Shown here piece after piece: positions 8,681-16,620 of a DNA stretch of 64,000 bases; within the stretch, counting starts at the first letter, position 1, and every line of letters starts with the position of its first letter. Position numbers and translations under genes: made by a program. Source of the stretch: Martinezella multihospitum (lineage in GTDB: Bacteria > Pseudomonadota > Alphaproteobacteria > Rhizobiales > Rhizobiaceae); assembly GCF_900094585.1 (NCBI RefSeq), contig NZ_FMAG01000004.1:806001-870000 (forward strand), given 5' to 3'. Below the pieces are notes generated by a model. The model did no database searches, had not been told where the DNA came from, and was given only the letters and a program-made list of their open reading frames with translations.

Positions 8681-9019
8681 ATGGTGGCCAAATACGGACG
8701 CTTCCTGCTGATAACGGCGGTGGCGGCTGGCATGTCATCGAATTTCGTGTTCGCACAGCAACAATCGAACGATGATCGATGCAGAGCAGAAGATACCAAC
8801 CGGCAGACTGACGACAAGCATGCGGAAGGCGGACAGGCATCGACGCCGAACGGCAACCCCAGCCAGAAACTGGCCGACTGCGGCGGCGTGCTGAAACCAC
8901 CACCAGTTGGCGACAGCAAAATGGAAAAGCCCGCGCCGCAGGTCGGCAACATGCCCGTCATCAAGCCCGGCGATCAGCAGAAAGAACAGCAGAACGGCCA
9001 ACAACAGCCAGACAAATAA
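8681..9019 (+). CDS. Exported Gln/Pro-rich hypothetical protein
   Basis: The 112-residue product begins MVAKYGRFLL, followed by a hydrophobic core and a likely signal-peptidase site near VFAQQQ, so it is probably periplasmic. The mature part is hydrophilic, rich in Q, N, P and D, and has two Cys residues. The longer in-frame start at 8576 would overlap the upstream gene out of frame and bury the signal peptide. No family is recognised. It likely shares the EcfG-type promoter upstream of 8329. Confidence 0.55.
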   Translation: MVAKYGRFLLITAVAAGMSSNFVFAQQQSNDDRCRAEDTNRQTDDKHAEGGQASTPNGNPSQKLADCGGVLKPPPVGDSKMEKPAPQVGNMPVIKPGDQQKEQQNGQQQPDK

Positions 9020-9031
9020 TGCCGATCCTTC

Positions 9032-9178
9032 TTACGGCTTTGGCTCGGGTTGCTCTATGGGACCGTGCGTAACGGCCCCAGAATCTCGACCATCGCTCGA
9101 CGTGAACGGCTTGATGACGAGAATCGCCAGAATGGACGCGATCATCAAACCGAAAATGAGGAGCAGCAGCATTCGCAT
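9032..9178 (-). CDS. 48-residue single-pass membrane peptide
   Basis: Reading leftward from the ATG at 9178, the frame encodes 48 residues: a hydrophobic N-terminal helix (about residues 3-23, rich in L and I) and a short polar tail ending in repeated Pro-Glu/Lys. An AGGAC element precedes the ATG. It lies 15 nt downstream of the BON-domain gene on the same strand, so it is probably its operon partner. Small membrane peptides downstream of stress genes are common in rhizobia. No function is assignable. Confidence 0.5.
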   Translation of the reverse strand: MRMLLLLIFGLMIASILAILVIKPFTSSDGRDSGAVTHGPIEQPEPKP

Positions 9179-9193
9179 GTCGAAGTCCTGACC

Positions 9194-9745
9194 CTATGAG
9201 GATTTGCGCACGGTAAGATTGCTGTCATGCCCGGCTATGCCGCTGGCTTGCCGAGAGATCGCTTCGGCGCGCTGTTTGGCCTCGTGATTTTCGACGGATC
9301 CTTCGATAATGACGCGCCCACGGCTGACGGTGACGAAGATGCTCGCCTCGTTGAGCAATCGATCGGCCTTCAGCCTGCCTTCGATGTCGCTGCGAATTTC
9401 CCCATCCGTCCTTTCCTGCGTCGGCGTAGAGGTATTCGCGGGAGAGTTTTCAGGCATTCTCCCATCCCCGACCTCCCTTGATCCGGAGATCGTCCTGGTA
9501 TTGGAAATCCTGACGGAAACTTCATCGGCCGTTTGCTTGCGCTGCAGGTCGCATTCGGCTGAATCCTCGCAGCGCGCGTCATCGGTACCATGCTCAGGCC
9601 GGATTTCCTCTGACGAATGTCGCCTCTTTTCCTCAGCTGCAATATCCCCGGAACCACCGGCTGCCTGATCAAGCGCCTGAAGGGTGCGCATATCGCCGCG
9701 ATCGAGAGAATCCTTTGCCATTGTCTGTTGCTTGGTTTCGGTCAT
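9194..9745 (-). CDS. BON-domain protein with disordered N-terminus
   Basis: 183 residues. The C-terminal ~70 residues (from about RTDGEIRSDIEGRL to the end) form a BON domain: the helix, the strand VTVSRGRVIIEGSV and the helix with KQRAEAISRQASGI are the family pattern (compare OsmY-type domains). The first ~110 residues are charged, Q/E/R-rich and probably disordered. No signal peptide is visible, which is unusual for a BON protein and suggests a cytoplasmic role or a missed start. A GGGAGG ribosome binding site is present. An EcfG-like promoter lies 28-52 nt upstream of the ATG. Confidence 0.75.
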   Translation of the reverse strand: MTETKQQTMAKDSLDRGDMRTLQALDQAAGGSGDIAAEEKRRHSSEEIRPEHGTDDARCEDSAECDLQRKQTADEVSVRISNTRTISGSREVGDGRMPENSPANTSTPTQERTDGEIRSDIEGRLKADRLLNEASIFVTVSRGRVIIEGSVENHEAKQRAEAISRQASGIAGHDSNLTVRKSS

Positions 9746-9772
9746 CGTTTTCTCCCTCCTTGATAAGGGACA

Positions 9773-9797
9773 AACTTTTACCGCTCCGGAATGTTCC
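9773..9797 (-). promoter_or_regulatory. EcfG-type promoter for the BON gene
   Basis: On the minus strand, GGAAC (9797-9793), 17 nt, GTT (9775-9773), ending 28 nt before the ATG. Confidence 0.65.
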
Positions 9798-9812
9798 GAT
9801 CTGGGGCCTGTA

Positions 9813-10541
9813 TCAAGTTCCAGTCGTCAGCATTTCCAAGGATACGACCTTGTGATGCTCCTGCAGGGATGTCAGCAGTTGCGCGCCGCCGCCATCCGGT
9901 CCTGCCTGCCGCCATCGCACCTCATAGGAAATATGCGCAACTGCCTCGGTCGAGCCCGCCGCCTTGCCGACAAAGGAAAAGACATATCCGAGCGGTTCAA
10001 GCGCTGCTTGCATATCAGTAATCCCAACGCCGGCATCGTGAGGCAGCTCTATGACGATACGCGCTTTCTGCCTGCGCGGAATCAACCTGTCGAACTGCTT
10101 AAGCGGCGATAGCACCACAAAGGCGATGAGGGCGCCGGCCGAACCGACAACGAGTTGACCGCCGCCGATGCACAGGCCGACGGCCGTCATGATCCACAAG
10201 GTCGCAGCCGTCGTTACGCCGGTGACGAGATCTCCGCGCTTGAGAATAGCGCCGCCACCGATGAAGCCGACGCCGGTCAGGACGCCGAGTGGAAAGCGTA
10301 GCACATCCATCGAGGCAAATGACTGTGACGTCTTGCCCAATGTGGACAGCAGGAGATTGGCCTGGATCATCGACAGGCACGCGGCAAGCCCGACGAGGAT
10401 CGTGGTGCGAAACCCGGCTGCATGCCCGCCCATCTCTCGATTGATGCCGATCAGCCCTCCGGCGACGGTAACCAGCACCAGACGGACGACAATATCCAGC
10501 CAATCCGCATCCACCCGCATGATATCGTTGAGGTCAGGCAT
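9813..10541 (-). CDS. MgtC/SapB-family membrane protein
   Basis: 242 residues. The N-terminal ~145 residues are the MgtC/SapB domain with four predicted membrane helices and the family signature GLIGINREMGGHAAGFRTT, followed by the FPLGVLTGVGFIGGGAI segment. The C-terminal ~90 residues form a soluble ACT-like domain as in full-length MgtC. MgtC proteins support growth at low magnesium and survival in hosts, in part by modulating the F1Fo ATP synthase in Salmonella. The start at 10541 follows GGGAGGA with 6 nt spacing; the 10613 frame is an unsupported extension. It carries an EcfG-like promoter rather than an obvious long Mg-sensing leader. Confidence 0.88.
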   Translation of the reverse strand: MPDLNDIMRVDADWLDIVVRLVLVTVAGGLIGINREMGGHAAGFRTTILVGLAACLSMIQANLLLSTLGKTSQSFASMDVLRFPLGVLTGVGFIGGGAILKRGDLVTGVTTAATLWIMTAVGLCIGGGQLVVGSAGALIAFVVLSPLKQFDRLIPRRQKARIVIELPHDAGVGITDMQAALEPLGYVFSFVGKAAGSTEAVAHISYEVRWRQAGPDGGGAQLLTSLQEHHKVVSLEMLTTGT

Positions 10542-10586
10542 GATGTCCTCCCAAGGAGTGTCACCACCGGGATTTTCCAGTTGGGG

Positions 10587-10611
10587 AACATCGCAGACGA
10601 TGTTTCGTTCC
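10587..10611 (-). promoter_or_regulatory. EcfG-type promoter for the mgtC-like gene
   Basis: On the minus strand, GGAAC (10611-10607), 17 nt, GTT (10589-10587), ending 46 nt before the ATG. Confidence 0.62.
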
Positions 10612-10786
10612 ATCCTCGATCGGGGCTGCTCACGAAAAGCACCATCGAAGCAGCATGATGATTTCCGGCTCTCTTGTCAGTTCGAGGGAAAGCGCTTAGC
10701 CAGAAGATCGCTCGCGCCACTGCGCCGCGAACCGCTTCCTGCAATGGGGAGCGACCATATCGATTCGACATACGCTGCGAGGCCAT

Positions 10787-11701
10787 ATGATTTCCGGAAG
10801 CCGTGAGAAGGGACCCATTGCCGGGATCGCACTCGCCTGCGCGGGATATGCCTGCTTTTCACTTCAGGACGCGATGGTGAAGTGGCTGGTCGCCAGCTAC
10901 GAAGTGCCGGAGATCCTCTTCATGCGCAGTCTGGTCATCGTGCTGGTCGCAGGCGTACTCGTCCGTTATCGGCGCCATCCTTCAATTTTCAAAAGCCCCT
11001 ATCGCGGCACGGTCGCCCTGCGCGCCGGGCTGATGCTGCTTGCCTGGCTGCTGTTTTACAATGCGGCCCGCTATCTGGGTCTGGCAGAACTGACGACACT
11101 GTATTTCTCGGCGCCGATCATCGTCCTGATTCTGTCGATCTTCGTTCTCAAGGAGAAGGTCCATGCGGGCCGCTGGATCGCCTGCATAGGAGGCTTCATC
11201 GGCGTGACGATCGCGGCAAATCCAGGCTATTCGCCCAATCTCCTGCCCGCCGCCATGTGCATCGTCGCGGGTTTCTGCTGGGCTTGGAGCACGATCCTGA
11301 TCCGGCTCGTCAGCCGAAGCGAGACCACGCTCACCCAGATGTATGCCACGAGCCTGATATTCGGCATTGTCTGCGCCCTGTCATTTCCATGGACATGGAA
11401 GACCCCTGACGCGAGCGGCTGGGTACTGATGCTGACCCTTGGCGTTATCTCTACGATCGGACAGTTTCTGCTCTATGAAGGCTTTCGATACGCACCCGCT
11501 TCGACGCTGGCGCCCATCGAATATAGCGGCCTCGTTTGGGCTTTCGTGTACGGCTATGTGATATGGGCCGAGATTCCGGCGACGAATGTCTTTGCCGGCG
11601 CTCTCCTCATCATCGCCTCAAGCTTCCTGCTCATCCTGTGGGAGCGCCGCATGGAGGGCGCCCACCGGAAGAAAGATGAAATACTGAGGCGCGACCGGTA
11701 G
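10787..11701 (+). CDS. DMT-superfamily EamA transporter
   Basis: 304 residues with about ten hydrophobic helices in two EamA repeats. The first repeat includes ACAGYACFSLQDAMVKWL, and the second starts near residue 150 (CIVAGFCWAWSTILIRL). The length and tandem-repeat layout are those of drug/metabolite exporters of the 10-TM type. The substrate is unknown. The gene stands alone, with a hairpin downstream. Confidence 0.87.
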   Translation: MISGSREKGPIAGIALACAGYACFSLQDAMVKWLVASYEVPEILFMRSLVIVLVAGVLVRYRRHPSIFKSPYRGTVALRAGLMLLAWLLFYNAARYLGLAELTTLYFSAPIIVLILSIFVLKEKVHAGRWIACIGGFIGVTIAANPGYSPNLLPAAMCIVAGFCWAWSTILIRLVSRSETTLTQMYATSLIFGIVCALSFPWTWKTPDASGWVLMLTLGVISTIGQFLLYEGFRYAPASTLAPIEYSGLVWAFVYGYVIWAEIPATNVFAGALLIIASSFLLILWERRMEGAHRKKDEILRRDR

Positions 11702-11719
11702 ATGGCCCGACGGCTCTCG

Positions 11720-11759
11720 AAAGCCGCAAGCCAGCCGCGCGAAAACGCGTGGCGGCTTT
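11720..11759 (+). terminator. Hairpin after the EamA gene
   Basis: A perfect outer stem AAAGCCGC (11720-11727) / GCGGCTTT (11752-11759) encloses a second GC-rich inner pairing (GCGCG/CGCG). It lies 18 nt after the stop and ends in a short T-run, so it is a good intrinsic terminator candidate. Confidence 0.6.
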
Positions 11760-11866
11760 ACGGCAAGGATACCGAAGATTGGCCATTAAAGGGCTGAAGC
11801 CGATCTGCTAGATCGCGCCGCACTCCGGGTCTTCGACTTGAGACATACAGCTGTCCCGAAAAGCCG

Positions 11867-12487
11867 TCACACCGCTTTGCCGCCCGTCAGCCGTGCTGCG
11901 CGCTGCATGCGGTTCGCTTCCAAAGCCCGCTGAAAATCCAGGTCGGTTTGAGCGTGGTGACGGAGATCCTCGAGAAACTGAGAGATGCCATCGAGCGTAT
12001 CGACGACGACATATCGCAGACCGCCGCCAGCATCGATCAGGTCATGGCTGACACTCACGCCGAAACCACCGGCAACCTTGCGAAACCATGCCGAGCGCCA
12101 GCGCTTGAAACCGTCAGGATCCGACTGGAACTCCGCAAGCAGGATCTTTTGCTGGTCAAGCCGCGCGAGGAACGTCTCAACCACGCCCTGCGAGCCGGCC
12201 TTTGGCTTCTCAGCCTTCTTTGCAATCCATTTTTCGAGGAACTGGAACCCGGGCTGCGGAGCCGTTGCTTCATCATGATCGATCAGCGCTGCGGAATCAG
12301 GCGCCGGCCGCTCAGCACAATCCGCTTGCGCAGACGGACTTGCTTGCGTTTCCTGCTCCATTGCCAGGGTCTGCTTGAGATCGGCCGCAAGCTCCCCCCA
12401 GATCGATCTTGCCGATTCGACTGGTTTTGCTTTTGTTCGACGGGAGGTTTTGATTTCGATGATGAAGGGTTTTGTCTGTTTAACCAT
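11867..12487 (-). CDS. Hypothetical protein, 206 aa
   Basis: A soluble protein with a basic N-terminus (residues 1-22, K/T-rich), an Ala/Gln-rich middle and a C-terminal half with several conserved-looking Trp/Phe positions (FKRWRSAWFRKVAGGFGV). No catalytic motif is seen and no domain recognised. The ribosome binding site before the ATG is weak. Its length and codon usage support a real gene. Confidence 0.55.
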   Translation of the reverse strand: MVKQTKPFIIEIKTSRRTKAKPVESARSIWGELAADLKQTLAMEQETQASPSAQADCAERPAPDSAALIDHDEATAPQPGFQFLEKWIAKKAEKPKAGSQGVVETFLARLDQQKILLAEFQSDPDGFKRWRSAWFRKVAGGFGVSVSHDLIDAGGGLRYVVVDTLDGISQFLEDLRHHAQTDLDFQRALEANRMQRAARLTGGKAV

Positions 12488-12814
12488 GATATTTCAGTGT
12501 GTGCTCGACGACGGAGCGCAATTGATGGACAATCAGCATTGATGAGAGGCTTGCATTCTCTGAGAGCAACGACCGTCGCGCGGCGATCGCTTGCGATCAT
12601 TATTGGCCAAGGCCGTACACCAAACCGATCGATGAAGCAATCTCGCCGCTCCCATCCAAAATAGCCATCAGCACACCAAAGCCTGATCTACAGTAAAAAC
12701 AAGACAGGCATGTAGCAAAGGTGAAGACGATCCACGATTTGAGGCAGCGTGCCCTTTTCTGCCTGGCAAGGTGAAACTCGGATCTGTGCATTGCAGATCC
12801 CGCATCGTGTCGCT

Positions 12815-13717
12815 ATGTTTTGGGAAGGCATACGAACAGCAAAGGAGGTTGCCTATGTCATCGCGGGACGCCTGATCCAGCAATACCAAGACTTTTGCCT
12901 TTCCAAAGGCATCAAATTCACACGCATGGCCTCCGTAAGGCCGCACGATAATACCACGCTCTTCTGCAGCGCTGGAATGCAGCAGTACAAACCCCTTTTC
13001 TCCGATCCTTCCGACATTGGTACCGTTGCCAACGCTCAGGTCTGCCTGAGAATGGGCGATCTCGACGAGATCGGGGACGGAACGCATTTCCTTCACTTCA
13101 CGATGCTCGGGCTTTTCTCGTTCAGGGAGATGGCTGTCGGCGACGCCATCGATTTCTGGCTCGAGTTTCTCGCAACCCTTGGCCTCGTGCCCGATCATGT
13201 CACGATCCATCCGGATCGCCTCGAAGAATGGACACCATTCTATCGCGGCCGCATTCCCATCATCCCGGATGACGAATGCACCTGGAGCGACGGCAGCATC
13301 AGCGGATACTGCACCGAATTCTACAAGGACGGCATAGAGATCGGGAACATCGTCAATCCGCTCGGGACCTGTATCGACGTCGGTTTCGGCGCCGAACGCC
13401 TGGATATGATCGTGAACGGCACCCTGCCTACCGATGCACTGAGCACACTGCGCGACACCGTCACGACGATCGTGGAGAGCGGCTACAAACCGGGAAACAA
13501 GGAGCAGGGATACGTCTTGCGAAAGCTCCTTCGCCGCATCCATGTGATGGGCGGAGCACTGGACCATCCCTATTTCGAACAGGAAGTCGTGCGTCAGGAA
13601 CGATTGCGCTCAAAATATCTGCGCCTTCGCGAAAAATATCCCGACATGCCGCCGGAGTGGTGGTTCGACACGCACGGCATCGATGTTGCCGACCTGCAAG
13701 CAATGAATGGAACGTAG
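12815..13717 (+). CDS. Alanyl-tRNA-synthetase-like protein, catalytic core only
   Basis: The product matches the N-terminal class-II aminoacylation core of AlaRS: an SKGIKF...RPHDNTTLFCSAGMQQYKPLF opening, the motif-2 region HFTMLGLFSFREM, and motif 3 as DVGFGAERLDM. It is about 300 residues against roughly 870 in AlaRS; the editing and C-Ala domains are absent, so it is not a normal tRNA synthetase. Stand-alone synthetase cores in other bacteria activate amino acids for carrier proteins or small molecules, but which applies here is unknown. The start is problematic: the best ribosome binding site (12841-12848) serves an out-of-frame ATG at 12855, so 12815 is a fallback and a 1-nt deletion is possible. 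Confidence 0.7.
   Translation: MFWEGIRTAKEVAYVIAGRLIQQYQDFCLSKGIKFTRMASVRPHDNTTLFCSAGMQQYKPLFSDPSDIGTVANAQVCLRMGDLDEIGDGTHFLHFTMLGLFSFREMAVGDAIDFWLEFLATLGLVPDHVTIHPDRLEEWTPFYRGRIPIIPDDECTWSDGSISGYCTEFYKDGIEIGNIVNPLGTCIDVGFGAERLDMIVNGTLPTDALSTLRDTVTTIVESGYKPGNKEQGYVLRKLLRRIHVMGGALDHPYFEQEVVRQERLRSKYLRLREKYPDMPPEWWFDTHGIDVADLQAMNGT
12841..12875 (+). promoter_or_regulatory. Strong RBS with out-of-frame ATG at the AlaRS-like gene
   Basis: AAAGGAGG (12841-12848) is 6 nt before ATG 12855, which reads M-S-S-R-D-A then TGA at 12873. One additional base just before 12873 would continue in the AlaRS-like frame at L-I-Q-Q-Y. This decides the likely ancestral start. Confidence 0.6.
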
Positions 13718-13735
13718 CTTCGACTGATGACGAAA

Positions 13736-13773
13736 GCGGCGAAGGAGATCGTGCGAGCGGCCTCCTTCGCCGC
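13736..13773 (+). terminator. Hairpin after the AlaRS-like gene
   Basis: Perfect 12-bp arms GCGGCGAAGGAG (13736-13747) and CTCCTTCGCCGC (13762-13773) with a 14-nt loop, 18 nt after the stop. There is no long T-run. Probably a terminator. Confidence 0.6.
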
Positions 13774-13934
13774 CTTGCCGGAAACACGCGAGGACATGAA
13801 GCCGGCCAATTCTAGGAAGTCGGGAAGATCCTGAATTTCCGGAAATCGCCAAGCACTCGCTGGCAGCGATATCCGAAGCTTTCCGTTGTAGCCGTAAACA
13901 GACGACGTGCGACCGGACGAAAGCGCCTCAATCA

Positions 13935-14564
13935 TCATCCGCTATCGGCCTGCATTGCCTGGAAGGCGGCGCCGAACCCGCTCAGAGAGATCGGAAGCTC
14001 CGCCATGTTTCCCTGCATCATCCGGATCGAGACTTTTCCCGACTTTTCCTTCATCAGGGCGGCAAGCATCTCGGGTGGGCACAACCCCTCCACCAGGCAT
14101 CCTTGCGTGGTGCAGCGCGATACCTTCGCGATCGTCGAATATTTGCTGCCGAAGCCAATCTTCACACCACCCTGAATAGCAAAACCGAGCGGAAGAGCCA
14201 TTTGCATGCCAATCTTTTTGTCCGCGGAGCGCGCCATGCTGATGACCATGAATACCTGCTTTTGATCCGGTGACGTCAATCGGTAGACGATCTGGCAGCG
14301 CGGCTTCATCGTTTTGTCGGCCGAACATTGCAATGTCCACGCATCGAACTTCTGTTCGGTAATCTGCGAACCGGCCGGCGCGGATGTAGCCGGAGCCGGA
14401 GCCACGGCATTGGATGGATCGCTCTTGCCGGCATCCGGTGTCACATTTTGAGTCCCCGATTGTGGCGCCCCTGGACTATTGTCGGCTCCTAGCGTGGAGG
14501 AAACACCCGCTCCCCAAAGCAAGAAAACCACACAACATACGGATGCCTTCAAATATAAACTCAT
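13935..14564 (-). CDS. Invasion-associated locus B (IalB) family protein
   Basis: 209 residues with an N-terminal signal peptide (hydrophobic residues ~7-25, cleavage near LGA), a Pro/Ala/Ser-rich spacer, then the IalB domain from about residue 70. Its family marks are the W-x-x-x-C opening (FDAWTLQCS), CQIVYRL, LPLGFAIQGG, and the cysteine pair around RCTTQGCLVEG. IalB proteins are exported; in Bartonella one is linked to erythrocyte invasion, while in free-living rhizobia the role is unknown. The upstream region is markedly AT-rich. It reads leftward, alone. Confidence 0.85.
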   Translation of the reverse strand: MSLYLKASVCCVVFLLWGAGVSSTLGADNSPGAPQSGTQNVTPDAGKSDPSNAVAPAPATSAPAGSQITEQKFDAWTLQCSADKTMKPRCQIVYRLTSPDQKQVFMVISMARSADKKIGMQMALPLGFAIQGGVKIGFGSKYSTIAKVSRCTTQGCLVEGLCPPEMLAALMKEKSGKVSIRMMQGNMAELPISLSGFGAAFQAMQADSG

Positions 14565-14740
14565 GCCTTCCTCCCGATTTTATTTGCAATTTTACAATAA
14601 AATTGCAATAATGTCGAATATAGAAGAAATTTAAATTGCCTTTAAAACAGATAAAATTCCGATGATTTTTCAATTCATTTATTTTATATAGGGAAATATA
14701 GACGTTTAATATTTATTAGCACGCAAGGAAATCGATTCAG

Positions 14741-15082
14741 ATGATGCCAAAGCTCGCTATCGGTTACGCCCTGATCGTCATACTCGCGCTGGCCGATGGC
14801 GCTGTATGCGACGAAAGCTATCTGCAACAGGCTCCCTCCTTGGAAGCAAATCCCGCCTTCGTCGAACAGCTGCCGGAGACATCCGTCATGCCCGCGGCTC
14901 AGCCTCCGGCTAATCGCCGGGTGATGCCGCACAAGCCGAGGCAGGCATCACGGACACAGGCCAACGTCCGATTGGCAAGCAGCATTTTTCCAAATGTGGG
15001 CAATGGCGTTACCGAGCGAGCCGCACCCGCACCGACCGATGGCCATTTGCCGACGGTTGGGTCAGGCACAGTATCACGCTGA
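14741..15082 (+). CDS. Small exported hypothetical protein
   Basis: 113 residues with a signal peptide (hydrophobic residues ~6-20, likely cleavage near GAVCDE) and a Pro/Ala/Arg-rich mature part with no recognised domain. The upstream 180 nt are strongly AT-rich and shared divergently with the IalB gene. It is followed after about 190 nt by another small exported protein and then the curli operon, so an envelope or curli-related role is possible but unproven. Confidence 0.5.
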   Translation: MMPKLAIGYALIVILALADGAVCDESYLQQAPSLEANPAFVEQLPETSVMPAAQPPANRRVMPHKPRQASRTQANVRLASSIFPNVGNGVTERAAPAPTDGHLPTVGSGTVSR

Positions 15083-15174
15083 CCGTATTTCGACGACGGG
15101 CAATGATGAGAGCGCCAGGCGACCACTTCGCGCGCGACTAGGGCAAGACCGCCGATAAGAGCGGCAGCAAACAT

Positions 15175-15199
15175 GGAACTGAGAGGCCTTCGGCCAGTT
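15175..15199 (+). promoter_or_regulatory. EcfG-type promoter upstream of the 15276 gene
   Basis: GGAAC (15175-15179), 17 nt, GTT (15197-15199), 76 nt before the ATG at 15276. Confidence 0.5.
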
Positions 15200-15275
15200 G
15201 AAACTTCGAGAGCGGCATGTTCGGAACCGATAATTCGATATCGGCTCGAGATTGCGATTCAGGAGCAGTATCGAC

Positions 15276-15566
15276 ATGATGCATCCCAATAAAGTCATTG
15301 CTGTTACAACTATCTTGCTTCTTGCCGGCACGCTTGGCTCAGCTGATGTTCTAGCAAGCAGCCAACCCATCATCCGGCGTTCCGGATTTTCAGAGACCCA
15401 AATTCCCCAGGTGAAAAGACGTATTCCGCTGAGGAGAAACGGCAACCTGGAGAAAGGACCTGCCGCCAAGGCTCCGGCCAAACCAAATCCGAATGCCAGC
15501 ACCCAGAACGGAGCGGCGACCTGCGGACCTGACAACGCACAATCTGAAATCTGCCGGAAAAAATGA
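15276..15566 (+). CDS. Small exported basic hypothetical protein
   Basis: 96 residues with a signal peptide (hydrophobic residues ~7-24, VLASSQ cleavage region) and a basic K/R/P-rich mature part carrying two Cys near the C-terminus (CGPDNAQSEIC). The start at 15276 follows AGGAG with 10 nt spacing; the 15252 frame start lacks a site. It is convergent with csgG, the stops being 17 nt apart. An EcfG-like promoter lies upstream. Confidence 0.5.
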   Translation: MMHPNKVIAVTTILLLAGTLGSADVLASSQPIIRRSGFSETQIPQVKRRIPLRRNGNLEKGPAAKAPAKPNPNASTQNGAATCGPDNAQSEICRKK

Positions 15567-15583
15567 TTTGGCGCCGACAATGA

Positions 15584-16564
15584 TCATGAGCTCTTTGGCT
15601 TGTCCTTGACCAGAATGGGCTGGGACGCAGCCTCCACGGCCGGTTGCGCTGCGCTGGCGGCGGGAACCGTGACCGCCGGGCCGATCGGCCGACCGTTGGC
15701 ATCGAGCTTATACGTCATGGCTCTTTGATGCTCGTCCAGATATCGCATGAAGGCTGCACCGGCGGCCGCATCCCTGAATTGCCACAGCCCGTTCCTTACG
15801 CCTTCGAAGATCAGCGAATAGACTGCGAGCTGAATGCCTTCCTGGACGCCCAGGGTCGTGGGTGCATTTCGTGTAATGCCGCCCTCGATCTGGAGCAGCT
15901 GGTCGACACCGACGAAACGGAACGCCGATCCCTGCAATTGCACGGAATAGATCGTCTTGGTCGTGCTGACCGAAGCCAGCACCCGCCCCGTACTGACGCT
16001 GACGGCCCGCAAGGATACGGTTACGATGTCCTTGCGATACTGCGTGTTTCCGCCGATCCCGAGATAGTTGGCACCGATGCCGCCCGTCGTTTCATTGGAA
16101 TCATAGCCGATGATACCGCCATCGAGCAGCACGCCGGCAAACCGGAGCGGCGGGATACCGCCGGCCTTCGCGCCGTAAACCGCCGATCGCGTGTTCTGGA
16201 TGATCTGCCGTTCCTGCAGTAGCGATTGCAGGTCCGTGCGCTCGACGACATTGAACCAGTTGCCGTTACCTGCTTTGGTCAGCACATCAGTCAACAGCTG
16301 CGCGCCACCCTGCGTCAGAGCGCGGGAATATTCGGCGAAGTTTTCATTGGGTTTGTTCTGCCCCGTCAGGTCAGGAAACGAATAGACTGCCACATCAAGC
16401 TTTTGTATGGGCGGCGGAAGACTCTCCAATGCCACACCCGACTTCGTGGCAGGCATAAGCGTTGCTGGAGTACTCATCGGGTCGAGGCTGCTGCCCGCGG
16501 CGGCGCAGCCACCAAGACTCAACCCGCATAGAATGGCTGCGACAGGAAAACCAACATGTGACAT
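15584..16564 (-). CDS. csgG: CsgG: outer-membrane curlin secretion channel lipoprotein
   Basis: The product (326 residues from the ATG at 16564) starts with a lipoprotein signal peptide ending in the lipobox LGGC. It continues with the CsgG fold: DVAVYSFPDLTGQNKPNE near residue 55, a VVERTDLQSLLQERQ element, and the region rich in G and N that forms the barrel strands (IGGNTQYRKDIVTVSLRAVS). CsgG forms a nonameric pore that exports curlin subunits. The C-terminal tail is Pro/Ala-rich and longer than in E. coli. A TTG 60 nt upstream overlaps the csgF stop and could be a coupled start, but it would precede the signal peptide. Last gene of the curli operon. Confidence 0.9.
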   Translation of the reverse strand: MSHVGFPVAAILCGLSLGGCAAAGSSLDPMSTPATLMPATKSGVALESLPPPIQKLDVAVYSFPDLTGQNKPNENFAEYSRALTQGGAQLLTDVLTKAGNGNWFNVVERTDLQSLLQERQIIQNTRSAVYGAKAGGIPPLRFAGVLLDGGIIGYDSNETTGGIGANYLGIGGNTQYRKDIVTVSLRAVSVSTGRVLASVSTTKTIYSVQLQGSAFRFVGVDQLLQIEGGITRNAPTTLGVQEGIQLAVYSLIFEGVRNGLWQFRDAAAGAAFMRYLDEHQRAMTYKLDANGRPIGPAVTVPAASAAQPAVEAASQPILVKDKPKSS

Positions 16565-16620
16565 GGCCGCTCGAATAAATCGCTCCCAACAACACCGAAC
16601 GATGACGCAATCAATTTGGC

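Noticed and set aside
14899..15174. 91-codon leftward frame with hydrophobic start
   Set aside because: Antisense to a better-supported exported protein and without a ribosome binding site.
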